41,293 nucleotides of DNA from Flavobacteriaceae bacterium (GCA_020435965.1 JAGQYS010000034.1:1-41293), one strand, 5' to 3'. Counted from the stretch's first letter, positions 24,677 to 33,959 are shown. The notes: generated from the sequence alone by a model not told the origin. Made by a program: numbers and translations.

Positions 24677-24701
24677 TGTCACTTCGAGCGCAGTCGAGAA
24701 G
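24677..24701. repeat. Palindromic repeat in the ilvN-ilvC spacer
   Basis: TGTCACTTCGAGCGCAGTCG plus AGAAG, identical over 25 bases to the copy inside the HI0933-family gene (11696-11720); the flanks differ immediately outside, marking the element's edges. Confidence 0.85.
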
Positions 24702-24727
24702 AAGCGAAACCTAAATAAAATAAAATC

Positions 24728-26236
24728 ATGGCAAATTATTTTAATACCTTATCGTTAAGTCAAAAATTAGAGCAATTATCAAAATGCAGATTTATGGAGC
24801 CTTCCGAATTTGAAGATGGTGTTTCTGCATTAATTGGAAAGAAAATAGTAATCATTGGTTGTGGAGCCCAAGGTCTAAATCAAGGGTTAAATATGAGAGA
24901 TTCAGGATTGGATATTTCGTATGCATTACGTGAACAAGCCATTGCTGAGAAACGTCAATCGTACCAAAACGCAACAAGCAACGGATTTAATGTTGGCACT
25001 TATGAAGAGCTCATTCCAACAGCCGATTTAGTACTGAACTTAACGCCAGATAAGCAACATTCCAATGTTGTGGATACTGTGATGCCAATGATGAAAAAAG
25101 GTGCAACATTGTCGTATTCTCATGGCTTTAATATTGTAGAAGAAGGCAAACAAATCCGTAAAGATTTAACGGTTATTATGGTCGCTCCAAAATGTCCAGG
25201 GACTGAAGTTCGTGAAGAATATTTACGCGGTTTTGGTGTTCCAACACTAACGGCTGTGCATCCAGAGAATGACCCAGAAGGTAAAGGTTGGGCGCAAGCT
25301 AAGGCTTATGCAGCAGCAACAGGAGGACATAAAGCAGGAGTATTAGAATCGTCGTTTGTTGCTGAGGTAAAAAGTGATTTAATGGGAGAGCAAACCATTT
25401 TATGTGGTGTCTTACAAACAGCTTCTATTTTGTCGTTTGATAAAATGGTTAAAGAAGACATAGACCCAAGTTATGCTGCAAAACTCATTCAATATGGTTG
25501 GGAAACAATCACTGAGGCTTTAAAGCATGGTGGTATTACTAATATGATGGACCGCTTGTCAAATCCAGCAAAAATTAAAGCGTTTGAATTATCAGAAGAA
25601 TTAAAGGAAATTATGAAACCATTGTTTGAGAAGCATATGGACGATATCATGTCTGGACATTTTTCAAAAACCATGATGGAAGATTGGGCTAATGATGATG
25701 CTAACTTATTAAAGTGGAGAGCTGAAACAGGTGAAACTGCTTTTGAAAAAACAAGTGCCACTTCACAGCATATTTCAGAACAAGAATATTTTGACCATGG
25801 TACACTTATGGTTGCTTTTGTAAGAGCTGGAGTAGAGTTGGCATTCGATACTATGGTTGCTTCAGGAATTATTGAGGAATCTGCGTATTACGAATCATTA
25901 CACGAATTGCCATTAATTGCAAATACAGTAGCAAGAAAGAAATTATTTGAAATGAACCGAATTATTTCAGACACTGCAGAATATGGTTGCTATTTGTTTG
26001 ACCATGCTTGTAAACCGCTATTGGTTGATTTTATAAAAACAGTCAATACAGATGTTATTGGTAAGCCGTTTGGAACTTCAAATGCAGTTGATAATCTAGA
26101 CTTAATCAAAGTCAATGATGCCATTAGAAATCATCCAATTGAAGCCACAGGAAAGGTATTACGTCAGGCCATGAAAGACATGAAGACCATTAAAACAGAA
26201 GCTAAAACAACAGATTCAGCATTTGCAATAAACTAA
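24728..26236 (+). CDS. ilvC: Ketol-acid reductoisomerase, class II (long form)
   Basis: 502 aa, the length of the long class II enzyme with a duplicated knotted C-terminal domain; class I is about 330 aa. NADPH-dependent isomeroreduction of acetolactate or acetohydroxybutyrate. The nucleotide loop is [19 protein letters not shown] (42-60). [21 protein letters not shown] and a second [13 protein letters not shown] segment are from the metal and catalytic regions of the two repeats. Starts 67 bases after ilvN. Confidence 0.96.
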   Translation: MANYFNTLSLSQKLEQLSKCRFMEPSEFEDGVSALIGKKIVIIGCGAQGLNQGLNMRDSGLDISYALREQAIAEKRQSYQNATSNGFNVGTYEELIPTADLVLNLTPDKQHSNVVDTVMPMMKKGATLSYSHGFNIVEEGKQIRKDLTVIMVAPKCPGTEVREEYLRGFGVPTLTAVHPENDPEGKGWAQAKAYAAATGGHKAGVLESSFVAEVKSDLMGEQTILCGVLQTASILSFDKMVKEDIDPSYAAKLIQYGWETITEALKHGGITNMMDRLSNPAKIKAFELSEELKEIMKPLFEKHMDDIMSGHFSKTMMEDWANDDANLLKWRAETGETAFEKTSATSQHISEQEYFDHGTLMVAFVRAGVELAFDTMVASGIIEESAYYESLHELPLIANTVARKKLFEMNRIISDTAEYGCYLFDHACKPLLVDFIKTVNTDVIGKPFGTSNAVDNLDLIKVNDAIRNHPIEATGKVLRQAMKDMKTIKTEAKTTDSAFAIN

Positions 26237-26256
26237 CTAAATGTCATAAAACAGAT

Positions 26257-26327
26257 TGTCATTCCGTGCTTGACACGGAATCCATTTGTAGTTTTAGAAG
26301 TGGATTCCCATTTTCATGGGAATGACA
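26257..26327. repeat. Two-hairpin palindromic element in the ilvC-ilvA spacer
   Basis: Outer ends TGTCATTCC and GGAATGACA are perfectly complementary. Inside are two perfect hairpins, ATTCCGTG/CACGGAAT (26261-26281) and ATTCCCA/TGGGAAT (26304-26323), and a GGAATCCA/TGGATTCC pair (26277-26284 with 26301-26308). The whole 71 bases can fold into a cloverleaf. Confidence 0.8.
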
Positions 26328-26341
26328 AATAAAGTAATAAT

Positions 26342-27601
26342 ATGCAAACAACAACATATTTTCTAAATTTAAAAAACGTTGAAACTGCCGCTGAAAAATT
26401 AAAGGAGGTAGTTTCATTAACACCTTTATCTAAAAACGAGCGTTACTCAAATCAATTTGGTTGCAATCTGTTTTTTAAACGTGAAGATTTACAGCAAGTA
26501 CGTTCTTATAAAATTAGGGGTGCTTATAATAAAATGTCTTCATTAAATGAAGTGCAAATTGAAAATGGTATTGTTTGTGCAAGCGCAGGAAATCATGCAC
26601 AAGGTGTCGCACTATCTTGTAAATTATTAAAAATAAAAGGCACTATTTATATGCCTGCTCCAACACCAAATCAAAAAATAGAGCAAGTTAAAATGTTTGG
26701 CGAAAATTTTATTGAAGTGATTTTGGTTGGCGACACGTTTGATGATGCTTACGACGCTGCAAAATTGGAATGTGAACGATTAAACAAAACTTTTATTCAT
26801 CCATTTAATGACGAAAAAGTTATTGAAGGTCAAGCGACTGTTGGATTGGAAATTTTAAAGCAAACGAAACAACCAATCGACTATATTTTTATTCCCGTTG
26901 GAGGAGGAGGATTGGCAGCAGGATTATCTTTAGTTGTAAAGCAGCTTTCACCAACTACAAAAATAATTGGTGTTGAACCAGAAGGAGCACCCTCCATGTC
27001 AGTAGCTATTCAAAAAGATAGAATCGTTGAGCTTAAAAATATTGACCGTTTTGTGGATGGTGCTGCAGTTAAAAAAGTAGGCGACAAAACATTTGAGATT
27101 TGTAAGCAGCATTTAGATGCCGTGATTACAGTGCCAGAAGGTAAAATTTGCCAAACCATTTTAGAGCTGTATAACAAAGATGCTATTGTTGTAGAACCAG
27201 CTGGAGCATTGAGTATTTCTGCACTAGATGAATATTCTGACACTATAAAAGGTAAAAACGTGGTTTGTGTTGTAAGTGGCAGTAATAATGACATTACCCG
27301 AACACCAGAAATTAAAGAACGTGCTTTACTACATGCTAATTTAAAACACTATTTCATTATAAAGTTTCCTCAACGAGCTGGAGCTTTAAGGGAATTTGTG
27401 GTAGATATTTTAGGGCCAACCGATGATATCACACATTTTGAATATACCAAAAAAGTGAACCGAGAAAACGACGTGGCTGTGGTTGGTTTAGAGCTGAAAT
27501 CACCTAACGATTTACAACCTTTAATCACCAAAATGAAACGTCATAATTTTTATGGTGATTACCTAAACGACAAGCCAGATTTGTTTCAGTTTTTGGTATA
27601 A
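26342..27601 (+). CDS. ilvA: Threonine ammonia-lyase (threonine deaminase)
   Basis: 419 aa. PLP enzyme deaminating threonine to 2-ketobutyrate, the first step of isoleucine synthesis. K57 in VRSYKIRGAYNKM binds PLP; ASAGNHAQG and PVGGGGLAAGLS are the substrate and phosphate loops. The C-terminal 90 residues (from HYFIIKFPQRAGALREFV) form one ACT-like regulatory domain, as in the shorter IlvA form, so allosteric control by Ile is expected. Last gene of ilvDBNCA; no strong terminator follows. Confidence 0.93.
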   Translation: MQTTTYFLNLKNVETAAEKLKEVVSLTPLSKNERYSNQFGCNLFFKREDLQQVRSYKIRGAYNKMSSLNEVQIENGIVCASAGNHAQGVALSCKLLKIKGTIYMPAPTPNQKIEQVKMFGENFIEVILVGDTFDDAYDAAKLECERLNKTFIHPFNDEKVIEGQATVGLEILKQTKQPIDYIFIPVGGGGLAAGLSLVVKQLSPTTKIIGVEPEGAPSMSVAIQKDRIVELKNIDRFVDGAAVKKVGDKTFEICKQHLDAVITVPEGKICQTILELYNKDAIVVEPAGALSISALDEYSDTIKGKNVVCVVSGSNNDITRTPEIKERALLHANLKHYFIIKFPQRAGALREFVVDILGPTDDITHFEYTKKVNRENDVAVVGLELKSPNDLQPLITKMKRHNFYGDYLNDKPDLFQFLV

Positions 27602-27710
27602 GGTATTTCTTTTATGTTGTTTGATTTTTAAAAAAATTAGACACATTAATTGATAAGAGAAATTTTTACACAAATTTGTATCTTCAAACTTTAATTAGAA
27701 CAAAACACTT

Positions 27711-28823
27711 ATGAGGTTTACGTTTACGCTTATCGTCACACTTTTATTTTTTAGCTCATACGCTCAAAATAAAACATCAACTACAGGCAAAAATCAATTG
27801 GAGTTTATAAACTTGTTTGATTCAGATATGAACGACAAGGTTTCTTGCTACCGAATACCTTCAATAATTACAGCACTTAATGGCGATATTATAACTGCTA
27901 TTGATGAAAGAGTGCCTTCTTGCGGCGATTTAAAATGGAGCAACGATATTAACATTGTTATGCGTAGAAGTGAGGATAACGGCAAGTCTTGGTCTAAAAT
28001 TGAAACGATTGTTGACTATCCCATTGGCGAATCTGCTTCAGACCCTTCCATGATTTTAGATAAAACTACAGGTGAAATTTTTCTTTTCTTCAATTATATG
28101 AATCTAGACACCGAGAAAGATGTCTATTATTTAAAAATGATATCGAGTAAAGACGATGGCAAGTCTTGGTCTGAGCCTATCGACATAACCTCTCAAATCA
28201 CCAAGCCAGAATGGAAAACCGATTTTAAATTTATTACCTCAGGAAGAGGGATTCAAACACGTTCGGGAACATTAATGCATACGCTTGTAAATTTGGAAAA
28301 TGGGTTACATCTTTTTAAAAGTGAAGACCATGGTAAAACGTGGAGTTTAATTGATACACCTATAAAACCTGCCGATGAATCTAAAGTGATGGAACTTGTC
28401 GATGGCAATTTAATGATTAATAGTAGGGTAAGTAAAAGCGGATTGAGATATATTCATTCTTCAACAGACAATGGAAACACATGGACCACAAGACAAGATG
28501 CTCAATTAACCGATCCTGCTTGTAATGCCAGCTTAATTCGTTACAGTTTAAAAAGTGAAGGCTCAGATAAAGACAGATTGATTTTTTCAAACTTAAATTC
28601 TAAAGACTCCAGAGAGAACCTTACGGTTAGAATAAGTTACGACGAAGGTAAAACTTGGAGTAAGGGCAAGACTATTTATGCTGGAAAATCGGCTTATTCG
28701 TCCATGACAGTTCTAGAAAACGGAGACATAGGGTTGTTTTTCGAAAAGGATGATTATAAGGAAAATGTTTTTGTAAGTTTTTCTTTAGAATGGTTAACGG
28801 ATGGAAATGACAAAACAAATTAG
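27711..28823 (+). CDS. Secreted exo-alpha-sialidase (neuraminidase, GH33-like)
   Basis: 370 aa with a cleavable signal peptide (about 1-18, SSYAQ). The arginine of the sialidase Y/FRIP motif is R48 (YRIP 47-50). Five Asp-box repeats S-x-D-x-G-x-T/S-W are at 87-94, 146-153, 204-211, 251-258 and 309-316, one per blade of a six-bladed propeller. R239 and R307 could complete the Arg triad; Y329 in GKSAYSSM and E228 are candidates for the nucleophile pair. It releases terminal sialic acid from glycans. The GH2 enzyme gene starts 11 bases later, so the two act in sequence. Confidence 0.9.
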   Translation: MRFTFTLIVTLLFFSSYAQNKTSTTGKNQLEFINLFDSDMNDKVSCYRIPSIITALNGDIITAIDERVPSCGDLKWSNDINIVMRRSEDNGKSWSKIETIVDYPIGESASDPSMILDKTTGEIFLFFNYMNLDTEKDVYYLKMISSKDDGKSWSEPIDITSQITKPEWKTDFKFITSGRGIQTRSGTLMHTLVNLENGLHLFKSEDHGKTWSLIDTPIKPADESKVMELVDGNLMINSRVSKSGLRYIHSSTDNGNTWTTRQDAQLTDPACNASLIRYSLKSEGSDKDRLIFSNLNSKDSRENLTVRISYDEGKTWSKGKTIYAGKSAYSSMTVLENGDIGLFFEKDDYKENVFVSFSLEWLTDGNDKTN

Positions 28824-28834
28824 AACCAATTAGT

Positions 28835-31267
28835 ATGAAATTAAAAGCATTTTTTCTTTTAAGTATTTTTACACTTATGTCGTTATTGTTGGTGTCGCAA
28901 GAAAGAGAAACTATTTTACTAACAGATAACTGGAAATTTCAAAAAGGAAAGAACGATAATGCACATCAAAAACAATTCAACGATTCAAGTTGGGAAACAG
29001 TTACAGTTCCTCACGATTGGGCCATAAAAGGCCCTTTTGATAAAAACATAGACATTCAAAAGGTAACGATTGCCCAAGATGGAATTTATGAACCTGCCCA
29101 TTTAACTGGGCGAAGTGGTGCGCTTCCTTATGTTGGCGAAGCATGGTACAGAAATACGTTTTCTGCTTCAGGTTTTGATGACACAAAAAAAGCTATCATT
29201 CTTTTTGATGGTGCCATGAGCGAACCTAAAGTGTTTATTAATGGAAAAAAGGTAGGTGAATGGAATTATGGGTATAATTACTTTTATTTCGATATCTCAA
29301 AATATATTACTCCAAATGCAAAAAACACCATAGCTGTCCATCTTTCAAACCTTGAGTTATCCTCACGATGGTATCCAGGAGCTGGATTGTATAGAAATGT
29401 CAAAGTCATCATAAAAAACAAAAACAGTATTGACCAATGGGGAACCTTTATAACCACACCTTTTATTAGTGAAAAACTTGCCAAAGTAAATATTAAAACT
29501 AAAGTTTCAGGTAAAAACCTAACACTCATCACTAAAATATTAGATGGTAATGGTAAAGAAGTTTCGTCACTAAAAACTGAGCAATCGTTCAATAACAAAT
29601 TCGAGCAAAACATACCTGTTAAAAACCCTAAACTTTGGGATATTGAAACACCCAATTTATATACAGCCATTACAGAGGTTTATAAAAACAATAAACTACA
29701 AGATGTCACAACGACAAGGTTTGGAATTAGGGATATAAAGTTTGAACCACACAAAGGCTTTAGTCTTAATGGAAAAATAACAAAATTTAAAGGTGTTTGC
29801 TTGCATCACGATTTAGGGCCTCTTGGAACCGCAGTAAATAAAGCGGCACTTAGACGACAGTTACGTATTTTAAAAGATATGGGCGCAAATGCCATTCGTA
29901 GTTCACACAATATGCCCTCGATTGAGCAATTGGAACTGTGTGACGAAATGGGTTTTTTGTTTTTAGCCGAATCTTTTGATGAATGGGCTTTGCCAAAAGT
30001 GAAAAATGGGTATAACCGCTTTTTTGAAACAGATGTGGAAAAAGACATTGTAAATCTTGTTCGTGCTACTAGAAACCATCCATGTATTGTCATGTGGAGT
30101 GCAGGCAATGAAGTACCAGACCAACATGGTGCTACAGGAGCAAAACGAGCAAAAATGATTCAAGATATTTTTCATCGTGAAGACCCAACACGACCTGTTA
30201 CAGTTGGAATGGATCAAGTAAAAGCAACCATGGCTTCTGGTTTTGGGGCACTTTTGGACGTACCTGGATTAAATTACCGCACACATCTTTACGAAGAAGC
30301 TTATGAGAAATTTCCACAAGGTTTAATTTTGGGTTCTGAAACTGCATCAACAGTAAGTTCGAGAGGTGTTTATAAGTTTCCTGTAGAAAAAGCACAAATG
30401 AAACAATATGATGATTATCAATCATCTTCTTACGATTTGGAGGTTTGTAGTTGGTCTAATATTCCAGATGAAGACGCGGTGTTGCAAGATGATAATGATT
30501 GGGTTATTGGTGAGTTTGTTTGGACAGGTTTCGATTATCTAGGCGAACCAACACCTTATTACAAAGAATGGCCTTCTCGAAGCTCGTATTTTGGAATTAT
30601 AGACCTTGCAGGATTGCCCAAAGACCGTTATTACCATTATCGTAGCCGATGGAATACAAACGATAACACGTTGCATATGCTCCCACATTGGAACTGGGAA
30701 GGAAAAGAAGGCGACACCATTCCTGTATTTGTTTATACCAATTATAAAGCTGCGGAATTGTTTCTAAACGGAAAAAGTTTGGGCATACAAAAAAAGAATG
30801 ATTCTACTGCATTAAACAGGTATCGACTCATGTGGATGGATGTTACCTACCAACCAGGAGAACTTAAAGTAGTTGCATTAAATGATGAAGGAGAAGCGGT
30901 TGCAGAAAAACGCATTAAAACCGCTGGAAAACCTTATGAAATAAAACTAAAAGCCGATAGGGCACAGCTTAAAGCTAATGGTAAAGATTTATCGTATGTT
31001 ACAGTCTCTGTTGTGGATAAAGATGGAAATGAATGTCCAACCGCTGCAAATCAATTACAATTTAATGTGACTGGAAAAGGTTCTTTTCGAGCCGCTTGTA
31101 ATGGCGACCCAACATCATTGGAGATGTTTCATTTACCAACAATGAAACTGTTTAGCGGAAAACTGGTAGTGACGGTCCAGTCAAGTAAAGAGACAGGAGA
31201 TATTAAATTATTGGTTGAAGGAGTAGGATTAAAATCTTCTGAAATTGTATTGCATTCAAAAAAATAG
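28835..31267 (+). CDS. Secreted glycoside hydrolase family 2 enzyme (beta-galactosidase-like)
   Basis: 810 aa with a hydrophobic N-terminal signal (about 5-21). Sugar-binding jelly roll (about 25-195, SSRWYPGAGLYRNV), immunoglobulin-like domain (200-300), and a TIM barrel (from about 305) with FKGVCLHHDLG. The acid/base is E426 in SAGNEVPD and the nucleophile E502 in ILGSETAS. The C-terminal 250 residues resemble DUF4982 and a bacterial Ig-like domain. The family removes beta-linked sugars, most often galactose. After sialic acid removal by the neighbouring sialidase, terminal beta-galactose would be the exposed residue, so host or mucin-type sialoglycan use is likely. No SusC/SusD pair is in the window. 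Confidence 0.9.
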   Translation: MKLKAFFLLSIFTLMSLLLVSQERETILLTDNWKFQKGKNDNAHQKQFNDSSWETVTVPHDWAIKGPFDKNIDIQKVTIAQDGIYEPAHLTGRSGALPYVGEAWYRNTFSASGFDDTKKAIILFDGAMSEPKVFINGKKVGEWNYGYNYFYFDISKYITPNAKNTIAVHLSNLELSSRWYPGAGLYRNVKVIIKNKNSIDQWGTFITTPFISEKLAKVNIKTKVSGKNLTLITKILDGNGKEVSSLKTEQSFNNKFEQNIPVKNPKLWDIETPNLYTAITEVYKNNKLQDVTTTRFGIRDIKFEPHKGFSLNGKITKFKGVCLHHDLGPLGTAVNKAALRRQLRILKDMGANAIRSSHNMPSIEQLELCDEMGFLFLAESFDEWALPKVKNGYNRFFETDVEKDIVNLVRATRNHPCIVMWSAGNEVPDQHGATGAKRAKMIQDIFHREDPTRPVTVGMDQVKATMASGFGALLDVPGLNYRTHLYEEAYEKFPQGLILGSETASTVSSRGVYKFPVEKAQMKQYDDYQSSSYDLEVCSWSNIPDEDAVLQDDNDWVIGEFVWTGFDYLGEPTPYYKEWPSRSSYFGIIDLAGLPKDRYYHYRSRWNTNDNTLHMLPHWNWEGKEGDTIPVFVYTNYKAAELFLNGKSLGIQKKNDSTALNRYRLMWMDVTYQPGELKVVALNDEGEAVAEKRIKTAGKPYEIKLKADRAQLKANGKDLSYVTVSVVDKDGNECPTAANQLQFNVTGKGSFRAACNGDPTSLEMFHLPTMKLFSGKLVVTVQSSKETGDIKLLVEGVGLKSSEIVLHSKK

Positions 31268-31411
31268 GGTAGGAACTCTTTAAAAGTACATGCGGTCAAA
31301 AAAAATATAATAAGTCAAGCTAAAAAACAACATATAACAAACTCCCAAGCTTTAAAATAGAAAATATCAAAAAAAAATCTGATTATATTTTTTATAGTTA
31401 GGAATCCTTAC

Positions 31412-31419
31412 TATATTTG
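31412..31419 (+). promoter_or_regulatory. -7 promoter element for the thioredoxin-like/DUF2024 genes
   Basis: TATATTTG, an exact TAnnTTTG match. Predicted transcript start about 31426 excludes the earliest possible start codon at 31419 and favours ATG 31455. Confidence 0.55.
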
Positions 31420-31454
31420 TGTTTGCAATAATGCATTTAATTAAATTTAGTAAC

Positions 31455-31688
31455 ATGAGTAAATCAATTTTTTATCACGCAGGATGTCCAGTATGTGTTA
31501 GTGCAGAACATGACATTGTTAATCTAGTTGGAGCTTCAAATGTAGATATTGTACACTTGGGAAGCGAAACATCTAAAATTTCTGAAGCAGAAAGAGCAGG
31601 AGTAAAGTCTGTTCCAGCTTTAGTAACACCAAACGGAAATGTATTGCACATTAACTTTGGTGCATCTATGGAAGACGTAAAAGGTTAA
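31455..31688 (+). CDS. Small thioredoxin/glutaredoxin-like protein with CPVC
   Basis: 77 aa from ATG 31455. It starts with a strand (KSIFYHA) followed at once by GCPVC (10-14), the redox pair, then a helix, and SVPALVTPNG (about 50-59) with the cis-proline before the pair of strands, which is the thioredoxin pattern in short form. An in-frame start at 31431 would add eight residues. The function is probably disulfide or thiol exchange, or metal handling. DUF2024 follows 9 bases after, and a Cys-tail MarR regulator lies downstream. Confidence 0.75.
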   Translation: MSKSIFYHAGCPVCVSAEHDIVNLVGASNVDIVHLGSETSKISEAERAGVKSVPALVTPNGNVLHINFGASMEDVKG

Positions 31689-31697
31689 TTTGTGTTT

Positions 31698-31961
31698 ATG
31701 AAAGTATCAGTTTGGGACACATACGTAAAGCGCAATGATGGCTTAACAATGCATTTTGATATCTTGGTTCCTAGTAGCTTGAATGAAGAAGAAAAAGTAT
31801 TTGACTTTGGAAATATTTACTTAAATTCTAAACCATTTAAAACAAAGGAGCTTAGCACTAAAGAGTGTAAGTTTTGCCATATTGAACAAGCCACACCAAA
31901 AATAATTGAAGACATAAACAAAAACGGGTTTTCAATTATTGAAATGGAACATTGTAATTAA
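31698..31961 (+). CDS. DUF2024 family protein
   Basis: 87 aa from ATG 31698 (a GTG at 31692 adds two residues). It opens with MKVSVWDTYVKRNDGLTMHF, the recognisable start of DUF2024. CKFCHIEQA (about 57-65) provides a CxxC and a histidine; another Cys is next to last. The family is structurally known but has no established role. It appears co-transcribed with the CPVC protein, and a strong terminator follows. Confidence 0.85.
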   Translation: MKVSVWDTYVKRNDGLTMHFDILVPSSLNEEEKVFDFGNIYLNSKPFKTKELSTKECKFCHIEQATPKIIEDINKNGFSIIEMEHCN

Positions 31962-31994
31962 CTATTTGAATAATATAATTAGGATTACTAACTT

Positions 31995-32028
31995 AGCTTG
32001 TTGAGACTATCTCTTAACAAGCTTTTTT
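31995..32028 (+). terminator. Terminator hairpin abutting the marR-type start codon
   Basis: AGCTTGTTGAGA (31995-32006) pairs with TCTTAACAAGCT (32012-32023, one G-T wobble) around a 5-base loop, then T5; the ATG of the next gene begins at 32029, directly after the T-run. Confidence 0.85.
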
Positions 32029-32634
32029 ATGAATAAAAGTGTTTTTAATATTAACCAGCAACAGCAAGATTTATCTAGTAAAATTGTTGTAGGATTAGAA
32101 CGTGTATCTGAAGCGTTCAAGGTATTGCTTTGGGAACATGCAAAATCTATTGGATTGAGCCCAATTCAAATTCAGATATTAATTTTTGTTGCACATCATA
32201 AAACAAAGTATTGTAATGTGAGTCACTTAGCACAAGAGTTCAATGTCACAAAGCCAACTGTTAGTGATGCAGTTAAAGTATTGGATGCAAAACAGCTGAT
32301 TATCAAGGATTTTTCTTCTGCTGATAACAGAAGTTATTCCATTGTTTTGTCTGAAAAAGGAAAAGAAATAGTTTCAAAAACCGAAGGGTTTGCAAATCCC
32401 ATTCAACAGCAATTAGGTAAACTCAATACTACAGATCTTGAAAACGTATATAATGCGGTCACAAATCTCATTTATGGTTTAAATAAAACAGGACATTTAA
32501 GTGTTCAACGTATGTGCTTTGCGTGTAAATATTATAAAAATAATAATAACAGTCATTTTTGCAACTTTTTAAATCAACAACTAAAAACAGATGAAATTAG
32601 GATTGATTGTCCTGAATTTGAGGAAAGTGCTTAG
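32029..32634 (+). CDS. MarR-family winged-helix regulator with C-terminal four-cysteine motif
   Basis: 201 aa. Residues 20-150 are a MarR-type winged helix: LSPIQIQILIF, then the recognition helix VTKPTVSDAVKVLDAKQLI (73-91) and wing KDFSSADNRSYSIVLSEKG. An added tail of about 45 residues carries C163-x2-C166, C178 and C194 in DCPEFE, suited to binding a metal or Fe-S cluster or forming disulfides. Similar tails occur in a subgroup of MarR proteins; the ligand is not known to me. It is probably a redox- or metal-responsive repressor of the upstream CPVC and DUF2024 genes. No alternative start exists downstream, so the ATG against the terminator is the start. Confidence 0.85.
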   Translation: MNKSVFNINQQQQDLSSKIVVGLERVSEAFKVLLWEHAKSIGLSPIQIQILIFVAHHKTKYCNVSHLAQEFNVTKPTVSDAVKVLDAKQLIIKDFSSADNRSYSIVLSEKGKEIVSKTEGFANPIQQQLGKLNTTDLENVYNAVTNLIYGLNKTGHLSVQRMCFACKYYKNNNNSHFCNFLNQQLKTDEIRIDCPEFEESA

Positions 32635-32699
32635 ATTTTAAACCTTAAAATTCCCTTAAAACAATTTAACTAAGAATAATTTTTAAGTATCTTTAAATT

Positions 32700-33959
32700 A
32701 TGAAAAAGAACTTAACCATAATATTATTTTTACTGTTCAGTATACATTCTTTTGCATCTTACATTCTTATTCCTATGGATGCAGAAGGTCAGAAAAACCA
32801 TTTAAAAGCTTATGGGATAACATTTTGGACGCTTGAAAAACAACAAAAAGTAAAATGGTTGCTCAATTATAGAGGTGGTTCATTCCTATTGCCAGATTTT
32901 GAAGAAATACAACGAGAATGTCAAATAAGAGGTGTATCATTTGAAGTATTAAGTGATTCAAAAGCCGAACAAATTTTAGATGAAATAAGTAGCCCTAGTC
33001 AGAATATGGAAGCTGTGGTATTGGAAAAAGCACCAAAAATTGCAGTGTACACACCTTATGGAAAACAACCTTGGGACGATGCTGTTACCATGGTGTTAAC
33101 CTATGCAGAAATCCCTTATGATACTGTTTATGATGAAGAAGTGCTAAATGATGGATTACTTTTATATGATTGGTTGCATTTGCATCATGAAGATTTTACA
33201 GGTCAGTATGGAAAATTTTACAGATCCTTTAGAAGTGCTGCATGGTATATTGAAGAAAAGAAAGCTGCCGAAGATTTAGCTGCTAAGTTAGGATATGACA
33301 AGGTATCAGAAGCCAAGTTGGATGTCGCATTAAAAATAAGGGATTACGTAGTTGGAGGTGGTTTTATGTTTGCTATGTGTAGTGCTACTGATAGTTTTGA
33401 CATTGCCTTATCTGCCGAAGGCGTAGATATTTGTGAGCCTATGTTTGATGGCGATGGCAGTGATCCTAACTACCAAAGTAAAATAGATTACAACAAAACA
33501 TTTGCCTTTAAAGATTTTATTCTTGAACGAAGTCCTAATGTGTATGAGTTTTCGTCTATTGATATGACTCAAAAGCGACGAATCCCAAAAACAACAGATT
33601 ATTTTACTTTAATGGATTTTTCAGCAAAATGGGACCCTGTACCAACCATGTTAAACCAAAATCATACAGCTTTAGTAAAAGGATTTATGGGACAAACCAC
33701 ATCGTTTACACGCGAAGAAATAAAGTCTAATGTTTTAATATTGGGAGAAAACAAAACCAATGGCGAAGCTCGATATATTCATGGTATAAAAGGGAAAGGA
33801 TTTTTTACGTTTTATGGAGGTCACGATCCAGAAGATTATACACATAGAGTAGGTGACCCAAAAACAGAATTGGATTTGCACCCAACATCTCCTGGTTACA
33901 GACTTATTTTAAACAATGTTTTGTTTCCGGCTGCTAGAAAGAAAAAGCAGAAAACCTAA
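32700..33959 (+). CDS. Secreted class I glutamine-amidotransferase-like protein, function unknown
   Basis: 419 aa with a signal peptide (about 1-20, HSFAS). It is a conserved flavobacterial protein often labelled asparagine synthetase B in databases, but I see neither an N-terminal catalytic Cys2 of AsnB nor an ATP-pyrophosphatase loop. Instead IAVYTPYGKQPWDDA (about 114-128), YDWLHLHHEDF and VGGGFMFAMCSATDS (with Cys after the elbow) resemble a GATase1/ThuA-like flavodoxin fold. Exported, substrate unknown. It stands alone; the neighbouring minus-strand gene overlaps its stop by 4 bases. A possible -7 box TATCTTTA (32688-32695) is so close to the ATG that the message would be nearly leaderless. 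Confidence 0.75.
   Translation: MKKNLTIILFLLFSIHSFASYILIPMDAEGQKNHLKAYGITFWTLEKQQKVKWLLNYRGGSFLLPDFEEIQRECQIRGVSFEVLSDSKAEQILDEISSPSQNMEAVVLEKAPKIAVYTPYGKQPWDDAVTMVLTYAEIPYDTVYDEEVLNDGLLLYDWLHLHHEDFTGQYGKFYRSFRSAAWYIEEKKAAEDLAAKLGYDKVSEAKLDVALKIRDYVVGGGFMFAMCSATDSFDIALSAEGVDICEPMFDGDGSDPNYQSKIDYNKTFAFKDFILERSPNVYEFSSIDMTQKRRIPKTTDYFTLMDFSAKWDPVPTMLNQNHTALVKGFMGQTTSFTREEIKSNVLILGENKTNGEARYIHGIKGKGFFTFYGGHDPEDYTHRVGDPKTELDLHPTSPGYRLILNNVLFPAARKKKQKT

Noticed and set aside
29284-30425. Several minus-strand ORFs of 75-128 aa within the GH2 gene
   Set aside because: They overlap each other and the conserved catalytic barrel on the other strand; no independent support.
31419-31454. Upstream start for the thioredoxin-like protein
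   Set aside because: The first codon overlaps an exact -7 promoter element and the added residues are not thioredoxin-like.
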